A stretch of 64,000 nucleotides of DNA. Source: Allolobophora icterica (taxonomy: Eukaryota > Annelida > Clitellata > Crassiclitellata > Lumbricidae). The stretch lies in assembly GCA_963556255.1 (NCBI GenBank), contig OY744616.1:27637990-27701989 (forward strand). The letters run 5' to 3'. A program made the translations under genes and the position numbers. Of the stretch, positions 56,283 through 64,000 are shown piece after piece. Position 1 is the first letter of the stretch. Every line of letters begins with the position of its first letter. The notes below the pieces were generated by a model. It had not been told where the DNA came from and did not search any database. It worked only from the letters and a program-made list of their open reading frames with translations.

Positions 56283-56487
56283 GGGGGAAAGAGTAATGGT
56301 AACACTCATGGCCAGGAGAGCATTAGATTCGCGGTTCGATACCCGTAACACCCCGTCCCCTCTAGGGCTGCGCCTTGCATGGCTGCCAAACCGTGTGTTT
56401 AGTTAAGATATTGATTATTGTACTGTCATGTTTCAATGTAATCTTACTGCGTTTATCAGTTTGAATTAATAAAGAAAATTATTTTTT
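56283..56487 (+). mobile_element. SINE family C copy, plus orientation
   Basis: tRNA-like head AGAGTAATGGTAACACTCATGG with B-box GGTTCGATACCCG, then AGGGCTGCGCCTTGCATGG, TTGTACTGTCATGTTTCAATG, GTAATCTTACTGCG, and tail GAATTAATAAAGAAAATT. Confidence 0.85.
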
Positions 56488-56844
56488 TGCCCCAAGGTAC
56501 ATAATGATCCCTCGGGGGCTTAGGTATTAATTTGTTGGTATGTAGTAAACATAAAAAAGCCCCACTCCTCCAATTATTATTATTATTTTTATTTTTATTA
56601 TTTTTTTTCGCCCGAGGAAGAAATGATCCCTCGGGCTCTTAGAAACTGCCCTCAGAGAGGCGTTATGTTCAGGAGTTAGCGGTCCTCGTCCCCGACTAGT
56701 TGTGCAAAAGTGCCTCGAAACGCGACGGCATTATTATTATTATTATTAATTATTATTATTATTATTATTATTTTTATTTTTTTATTTATTTTTTGCCCCG
56801 AGGTATACAGGATCCCTCAGGGACTTCAATATTAACTAATGTAA

Positions 56845-56914
<70 letters not shown>

Positions 56915-56916
56915 GT
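56488..56916. repeat. (ATT)n blocks with three CCCTCGGG-type motif copies
   Basis: GCCCCAAGGTACATAATGATCCCTCGGGGG, GCCCGAGGAAGAAATGATCCCTCGGG and GCCCCGAGGTATACAGGATCCCTCAGGG each border an ATT run. Confidence 0.8.
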
Positions 56917-56919
56917 AAG

Positions 56920-58255
56920 CCTATAAGTAGACACTGTCCGGGCTTCTGTTTTTAACGTCACAGAATACGAATTCACGTCAAATTTCGCTATAAAGGCAAC
57001 ACGACATCTTTAAATAAATTCGCCTCGTCGTGGTGTTCCAAATTTGGCGAGTCGGAACCGTGTTCGCCCCGAAACCCAGTTGACACCACACCGTCATTCG
57101 TTTCATTGGCTCGAATCCGTTACCATTTCTTTTGACACGGAGACTTGATTAATCCAAAAACGTGGTCCTTGGCCGAGCGTCCGGCAGCGGTTGATCTGTA
57201 TCCGGCCGCCGAGGTCAGATCAAAGAGCAACAAGTGTTGCATGTCAGTTCATCAGCGGCTCTTCTGACTGTAATCACGTGATGACGGACGACTTCCGGCG
57301 ATTGATTCCGACGTTCACAATGCAACGCAGTGGCAATGGGTCGCTCGGTTTTCACCCATGTGCATAGGCCTATGCGGCAGCAATCGGGAGGGGATCATAG
57401 AGGGCACTACCCAATGCACCCTCCAAGTGGTTTCCGAATGAGACCTATTGAAGATTCATACGCCTCACATATTTCACTTCAGCTTATCGCTAAAATTAAC
57501 ACTGGCGGCATTTCCATGAACAGTTGATAGAACCACACGGGATCTATATGGGCCCCATATCGAAACTATGGGCCCTATGTGAGCTCCATGTGGGCATGAA
57601 GGCAGAGAGAGAAAGGAGTGGCGGAGGGGAAAGAAAGGCATGGTAGGGGAAAGTGATGAGGGCCTTCCTCATCGCAATCAGAAGGGAAGGGGGTAAGGAA
57701 GAAAGAGAGGAAAGAAGTGGAGTGAGGTGAGTGGATTGAAGAGGAAAAGAAGGGTGACGAAGAGACGGAAGGTGCCTCTGGGAAATATTATCAGCTCAGT
57801 GCTGCCCTCTGACGAAGCTGGAAGCGCTAGCGCCATCTGCCGATTTAGTCTACGGGGAAAGAATCACAAACAACGAATGTGCTAAACAAACGCCTTGATT
57901 TGGTGCAACTGCGTTCGAAGTGCAACCTTCTTTGACGAGTTCACGGTGTTGACAGGTGCAGAGTTCGTGCAAAAAGACAAAATCAGCCTTAGTCAGAAAG
58001 AGTCTACACTGCAGATCCGTTTTATAGCTCACGAATGTAATCGTAGTCTACATTCTCCACAGTCATAGGCGTAACTTGTGGGGATGGGGGGGGGCGGTGA
58101 GAGGTACCCGTACCCCACCTTTTGGACTGGGGTACCTTGCCCCCGTTTTAAGCAATTCCAAACAATATTTCAGAGTCGTAGACTACAAATTCAAGTAAGC
58201 CTACCCTTGCAGCGTACTCACATCGGGCCCACATGAGACTGATATTTCCATACGA
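56920..58255. other. no gene; CpG-richer patch at 57000-57310
   Basis: Position 57000-57310 is relatively CpG-rich, with an ATTGG (CCAAT-type) box and CACGTG, so it could be a regulatory element or an upstream first exon. No supported coding frame. A transposon-end scrap (CATAGGCGTAACTTGTGG) is at 58064. Confidence 0.3.
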
Positions 58256-58257
58256 GA

Positions 58258-58276
58258 AACAGAGACAGAGAGAGAC

Positions 58277-58325
<49 letters not shown>

Positions 58326-58554
58326 GAGCGAGGGAGAGTGAGTGAGTGAGTGAGTGAGTAAGAGAGACAGAGTCAGAGTGAGAGACAGATTGAGAGAGAG
58401 TGAGAGAGAGACAGACATACAGAGAGACAGAAAGCCAGAGAGAGAGACATAGAGAGAGAAACAGAGAGAGAGAGAGACAGAGTGAGTGAGAGATTGAGAG
58501 TGAGAGAGAGACAGACAGACAGACAGAGTGAGACAGACAGACAGACAGAAAGTC

Positions 58555-58643
<89 letters not shown>

Positions 58644-58680
58644 GAGACAGAGACAGAGAGACAGAGACAGACAGAAAGTC

Positions 58681-58749
<69 letters not shown>

Positions 58750-58855
58750 GAGAGAGAGACAGAGAGAGACAGAGACAGAGAGACAGACAGACAGACAGAC
58801 AGAGACAGAGAGACAGAGAGACAGAGAGACAGAGAGACACAGAGAGAGAGAGGCT
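58258..58855. repeat. (GACA)n/(GA)n simple repeat, 600 bp
   Basis: Alternating GACA and GA blocks, including a duplicated ~110-bp block (58550-58620 and 58672-58745). Arg/Gln/Thr/Asp-rich frames are artefacts. Confidence 0.95.
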
Positions 58856-59216
58856 TAGGATGAGAGAAATTTGACGCTGTGGAGTGGAAGGATAAGGGTA
58901 AGATTTCTTCAAAAGTCCGCAGACCTAATTCTGTTTAAACCGGAAAACAGAAAAATATCTATGACAAGACATAGGACACAATTCACTTTCTGTGCAGAGA
59001 TCCCAGATGCTTTCTCAGAGGCAAAGTTTCTTATTCCATCACACAAACACACACGCACGCACGCACGCACGCACACAAGAGACGTTATCCGGCCTTTACC
59101 TCAAGTTTAAAATCCACTCTGGCAAGAGAGCATTGTTTGGGCTGGAAATAGAGAATGAGAGACGCTGGTCAGACAGAATTTTTTGCATGTCACAGTTTCT
59201 GGGCCTTGTCACTAGA

Positions 59217-59218
<2 letters not shown>

Positions 59219-59293
<75 letters not shown>
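59219..59293. repeat. (GT)n microsatellite
   Basis: Pure GT dinucleotide run. Confidence 0.95.
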
Positions 59294-60284
59294 GCAAGGA
59301 CCTTTCTGATCACATTGGTTAGTGTCTGATGCAGCCAATCACGATCGAGTTGCTCAGACAGACATCTCCACCAGACTGTTTCATGGCCAGACCTTGTATG
59401 TCCTTTTGTGCACCAGATGGCGTTTGTCACCTCTTAGGACGCACAGAGGAGAAAGAGGAGATGGAGGAGAAGGAAGAGGAGGAAAATGGAGAAGGAAGAG
59501 GCGGAAGAGGAAGCGGGGGAACTGAAGAAGAGGAGGTGAAATAGAAGTAGAAGGAGGTGGTCGAGGAAAAGCAGGAAGGAGGTGCCTCAGAGGTGCATGC
59601 AGCATGCTGAAGAGGAGGAAGAGGAAGAGGAGAACGGACAGAACGAGAAGGACGAGAACGATTAATGGTCGTCCCATTTGAACCCTAAGACCCGAGAGAA
59701 CAGCTGGACACTGCTAATGAAAGTCCTGAATCGTGCTCCACTCCCTACCCACGCCATGCACCTACGTCATATGTAATTGTTGCAGCAACAATTGCTGTTG
59801 ATGATGACGATAACGAAGGTACAGACGACGATGATGGTGAGGAGGAGGAGGAGGAATCAGTTACGTGATGATTTATAATTAACAACGATATTCGTCTGAA
59901 TGACATAATACAATAATCAATGAAGTCTGTTCCCACCGACAGCAGTGTAAGCCACAGCAGGGAAGACGTGTAGGCAGGTGCCTCGCTCATTTCATTGACG
60001 AACATAACATCCGTGTTTTAGTTGTCAAAGAAGAGCGGGGGTCCTATATTTTACAGATTACCAAAGGAACACGAACGCATATCAAAATCTAATGTTGCTA
60101 TTGTGCTGCAAAAAAAACTGATGACTCATGAGATATTTTAGTTTCCTGTTTCCTCCAACATCTTTTTAGTTACTTAGCTGATGCCGTTCTTTTTCGGTCG
60201 CTGGTCCCGCAACCTGGAATGGCCTTCCTGTTGCACTTCGCCTGGTCCCTATGACTCATTCTACCTTGTTTCTTGCAAACTTGA

Positions 60285-60363
60285 AAACTACTCTCTTTAG
60301 CCGTGGTTGGACTAGGAGCGCTCCTGATTAGATAACCTTGAATGGGCGCTATATAAAAGCTCC

Positions 60364-60430
<67 letters not shown>

Positions 60431-60432
60431 GA
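60285..60432 (+). repeat. GCGCTATATAAA module with (AAT)n tail
   Basis: TTGGACTAGGAGCGCTCCTGATTAG..CCTTGAATGGGCGCTATATAAAAGCTCC, then 66 bp of AAT. Closest relative of the 132-bp tandem unit that follows. Confidence 0.8.
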
Positions 60433-60490
60433 GGAGCTGGGGTAAATCACCTCCGCAACACCCCACCCCGACAACACTGCATTACTTCGG

Positions 60491-61018
60491 CGTGTTTATT
60501 CCAGTTCAACACGATTGTCATAATTTCACATATCATTTTACTCTTTTTATACGTAGCTGGACTGGGAGCGCTCCTGACTAGACAGCCTTGAAGGGGCGCT
60601 ATATAAATGTTCCTTAATAATGCGTGTTTATTCCAGTTCAACACGATTGTCATAATTTCACATATCATTTTACTCTTTTTATACGTAGCTGGACTGGGAG
60701 CGCTCCTGACTAGACAGCCTTGAAGGGGCGCTATATAAATGTTCCTTAATAATGCGTGTTTATTCCAGTTCAACACGATTGTCATAATTTCACATATCAT
60801 TTTACTCTTTTTATACGTAGCTGGACTGGGAGCGCTCCTGACTAGACAGCCTTGAAGGGGCGCTATATAAATGTTCCTTAATAATGCGTGTTTATTCCAG
60901 TTCAACACGATTGTCATAATTTCACATATCATTTTACTCTTTTTATACGTAGCTGGACTGGGAGCGCTCCTGACTAGACAGCCTTGAAGGGGCGCTATAT
61001 AAATGTTCCTTAATAAAA
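60491..61018 (+). repeat. 132-bp tandem array, four near-identical copies
   Basis: Copies start at 60491, 60623, 60755 and 60887. Each holds CGTGTTTATTCCAGTTCAAC, a CATATCATTTTACTC stretch, and a complete 3' module (GGGAGCGCTCCTGACTAG..GGGGCGCTATATAAATG). Because 132 is a multiple of three, one minus frame stays open for 161 codons as a 44-residue repeat, which is an artefact. No sequence difference between copies was noticed by eye. Confidence 0.95.
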
Positions 61019-62125
61019 TAATAACAACAATGACCTTGACGATAATCTGAGCATAACCCTAATCCTAGTAACAGGAGGCCTTGTTAAACTATGCAGTCTC
61101 TTAGTTCATCCGAGTTCTGTGATTGTTAAAATCCGAACTCTTAATATACAGACAAAAGCTTGACGGTAGAACGGCCCTCTCTAGTCTGCCTCTTCCACCC
61201 TATGAATAATTTACCTACGTCGCGCTCAGCCGAACACTAGAAATCCGTTAATCTGCGCAAGGTTAAGACAGTTCGGTTCGTTTTCCTTCCACCTGCACGG
61301 CCATGTCACATTGACTTTATCGGAGAAAATGCCGGCGCAGTATAGCAGCGTCCCTCGTCGTCACGTAACCTGACCATAATCGAGAAACGTGCGGTTCATT
61401 ATAACCTCTGAAGAACCAACGGAAGGAGAGCAGCGTAAAGCTAATGCACTGAGACAGCAAAACGCAAGCGCTGTATACGCGGACAGAAGCAACCGGCGAT
61501 GTAGTGACTGGGCCTACCGACGGGGAAAAGGGAGAGAGAAGGGGAATAGCCTACTCGGCTGCCAAATCAGAGGTTCGAGGTGATTGCACCGACGCGATGA
61601 AAAGGCGGCATCGGTGGCGTGATGAAAGGATCAATTTTTGATCATTCGCCGCTAAGAAGAGGGCCACCTAATTAAACATTTGCTGACTGGACGGGCGATC
61701 AAACGTCATTGCGTTGTCTGCTGGCAACAACAGAGTATAGTTCGTGACGATCACAGCTATAACCGTATCACGAACATTGTAATTGTATGCGTGCATGTAC
61801 AACACATATTATATCAGGTCCTGCCCTGTAACACAACTGCATCTGCTGGGGTGTTAAAGTTTTTCATATCCATTCACTGACTAGAGATTCTCTGGTCAGG
61901 AAGGTGTTATACAAAGGCAACAGTCATTACCATTATCAACAGTGTTGAACAGTAACCAAATAAAAGTAGTGCGTCACTGTACTTAATAAAGTGTTAGTAT
62001 TTCTACTTCACAGCAGTATTAAAAAGTGGATTTACTTTTACTTGTACCAAAGACCAATTTTCAGTACCTTTAATGCGTTACATACTTGAATCACGTGTTC
62101 CTTGTATACAAGGTATATCCTAGGC
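61019..62125. other. no recognisable gene
   Basis: Moderately CpG-rich around 61200-61640. A plus frame of 64 codons has no motif. Confidence 0.3.
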
Positions 62126-62129
62126 CTAC

Positions 62130-62510
62130 TTTCATCAACTATCATCATCATCAGTTCCTGACGCCAGCCATTTGGCGGCGATGGGTACGAATAAATGATC
62201 TCCATTGTCCTCGGTAATTTGTCAAGTCTAATGCCCCTCTTAACGTTAGTCCAAGTGATGTTATGTCCTCAGTTATATTATCTATCCAGCGTAGTCTTGG
62301 TCTGCCTATGTGTCTTTTCCCTTCGAATCTTCCATGTAGTGCACTGTGTGGGATTCGGTCAACTGGCATTCTCTCTACATGTCCAAACCATCGGAGTCTT
62401 AGTTGAACGACTTTGTCTAGCAGAGTTGTTTTGATCCCTAATGACTGTCTTATGTCATCGTTTCTTATTTTCTGCAGTCTTGAAATCCCTGCAATCTTCC
62501 TCAACTATGC
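62130..62510 (-). pseudogene. RTE/Jockey-type LINE reverse transcriptase C-terminus
   Basis: A 117-codon minus frame: RLQKIRNDDIRQSLGIKTTLLDKVVQLRLRWFGHVERM, then EGKRHIGRPRLRWIDNI and RGQWRSFI. These are the C-terminal RLRWFGH and GRP.RRW motifs of endonuclease-RT elements. Polymerase core absent. The 3' end at the low coordinate is CTGACGCCAGCCATTTGGCGG with (ATC)n. Confidence 0.82.
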
Positions 62511-62972
62511 AAGCATTCAAATCAAAACTTTCAACACAGTTGTTTAAAATATCGGTAGCCTTGCAAAATCCACTGGTTTATATCTGATCGTCTAACACCT
62601 AAACGAAAAGCCTTCGACATAACTTAGCCTACCACACTCCTTCAGCTGTAAAAAACTCCATTCCCCAATCCCAAGTGACTACACGGAAAGGGTTCTACGT
62701 AACAAGTTCTGCGGCTTAGCAGGCTAAATGTTGATATACTCAGGACTCCTTTGTGGACAGTCTTTAGTGAATGATGCATGAGTGAACTTCGTCGCCCCCG
62801 CCGCCAGCGCCACTGACCATTACAACAACCACCAGGTCCGCCACTGACCAGTCAAGTGGCCAGCGCTGCTAACACAAATCACCGACCGATCGGCTTGCTG
62901 TTGTCCGGCGTCGCAGATATTCCCAACGACACAGACCACGAGAAACGTTACACGCTGGAGTCAGCACTCACA

Positions 62973-63118
<146 letters not shown>

Positions 63119-63129
63119 TACCTGTTCAA

Positions 63130-63348
63130 TGTTGTCAGTCAGCCTCTACCTGTTTAATGTTGTCTGTCTGTCTGCCTGTCTGTCTTTCTGTCTTTGGATA
63201 CGTCTTTGTCTATTAGTCTGTCTGCTTTTAACAGTTGTCATTCTCTCTGTCTCTCTGTCTGTCTCTCTCTACTTGTATAATGTTGTCAGTCAGTCAGTCA
63301 GTCAGTCAGTCAGTCAGTCAGTCAGTCAGTCAGTCAGTCTGTCTGTCA

Positions 63349-63384
<36 letters not shown>

Positions 63385-63456
63385 CTGGAAACGTCTTTGT
63401 CTATTTATCTGTCAGCTTTTAACAATTGTCTCTGTCTGCCTGCCTGCCTGCCTGCC

Positions 63457-63491
<35 letters not shown>

Positions 63492-63585
63492 TTCTCTCCT
63501 TCTGCCATTGTGGCTCTGTCTGTCCATGCGTCTCTGTTTGTCTTCTTGTCTTTGGATGTCCGCGTGCGTGTTTGCAATGCTTATC

Positions 63586-63658
<73 letters not shown>

Positions 63659-63660
63659 TT
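63130..63660. repeat. (GTCT)n/(GTCA)n and (GT)n simple repeats
   Basis: GTCA run 63288-63340, GTCT/GCCT runs to 63490, then (GT)n 63590-63657. The repeated phrase GTTGTCAGTCAGCCTCTACCTG/CTCTACTTGTATAATG suggests internal block duplication. Confidence 0.92.
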
Positions 63661-64000
63661 TCTGAAGTTCAGTCTGTCCCAGGGTCCCTCATACCTCGCA
63701 ACCCTGCACACGACGGGTAACTGAATTGACAGTCTCCCTGACCCTATGGAGTGCCTGCCAATTAGCCTTTGGCCTAGCCGTTCTGTGGTGATGGAAAAAT
63801 TTGCCAGCTTTCCATTGACAATACATTAGACCTGGAGTTCAGCAGCCTCCTCTTGCAGATCACCCACTGGGTCGGACAGCTGGCCTCATTGAATACTGAT
63901 TTCGGTGATGGTGCTCCTTTTTATGTAGAAGCATCCAGATTTATAACAAGACGAATGGAACAGCACCTTGGTACAGTTCTTTCAGGATGCTATATATAAA
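63661..64000. other. no gene; window ends in a GCTATATATAAA-type module
   Basis: The last bases, TCTTTCAGGATGCTATATATAAA, look like a degenerate copy of the dispersed 3' module. Nothing else was recognised. Confidence 0.35.

Noticed and set aside
60447..60932. 161-codon minus frame with 44-residue repeats (a possible repeat protein)
   Set aside because: Explained by a 132-bp tandem unit divisible by three; the repeat contains a SINE-like 3' module and no start context.

Overview
The window is intron-rich animal DNA, most likely from a marine invertebrate and probably a deuterostome. Evidence: exons with canonical GT/AG sites, large introns, tRNA-derived SINEs, non-LTR retrotransposon fragments, many hAT-type elements, abundant microsatellites, and a dispersed module ending GCGCTATATAAAT that I associate with marine invertebrate genomes. 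The exact taxon cannot be fixed from this sequence. There are no bacterial operons and no CRISPR array. The one clear host gene is on the minus strand. It is a turtle/IGSF9-family neuronal cell-adhesion protein. A signal-peptide exon lies at 49630-49720, an Ig2 exon at 44089-44358, an Ig3 exon at 28572-28859, an Ig4 exon at 18398-18682 and the first half of Ig5 at 17645-17760. The domain order and linker motifs match IGSF9, and every junction but the last is phase 1. The rest of Ig5, the fibronectin domains and the membrane segment would lie beyond position 1. No Ig1 exon was found. A 21-nt candidate microexon (37532-37552, phase 1/1) sits in the Ig2-Ig3 intron. Layout: 1-17 kb (3' intron or flank) carries an OTU-protease remnant (1743-2282), a DNA element with 76-bp GC-rich inverted ends that contains a 5'-truncated LINE (3441-6551), and a complete hAT element (8634-9562). 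17-30 kb holds the Ig5a, Ig4 and Ig3 exons. The acceptors of Ig4 and Ig3 abut minisatellites, and the Ig3 array copies the splice site itself. 30-44 kb is a large intron with MITEs, a TATG satellite and the microexon. 44-50 kb holds Ig2, a second 5'-truncated LINE, a hAT-like MITE, a 38-bp tandem repeat and the signal exon with a GC-rich 5' flank. 50-64 kb is upstream DNA with a 2-kb hAT element, SINE copies, a 132-bp tandem array and long simple repeats. At least six elements have perfect 8-bp target duplications typical of hAT transposons, and two LINEs have 17-18 bp duplications, so much of the non-coding structure can be explained insertion by insertion. Most long open frames (poly-His, SIHP, SLSL, HTHT and similar) are simple repeats read through and are not genes.
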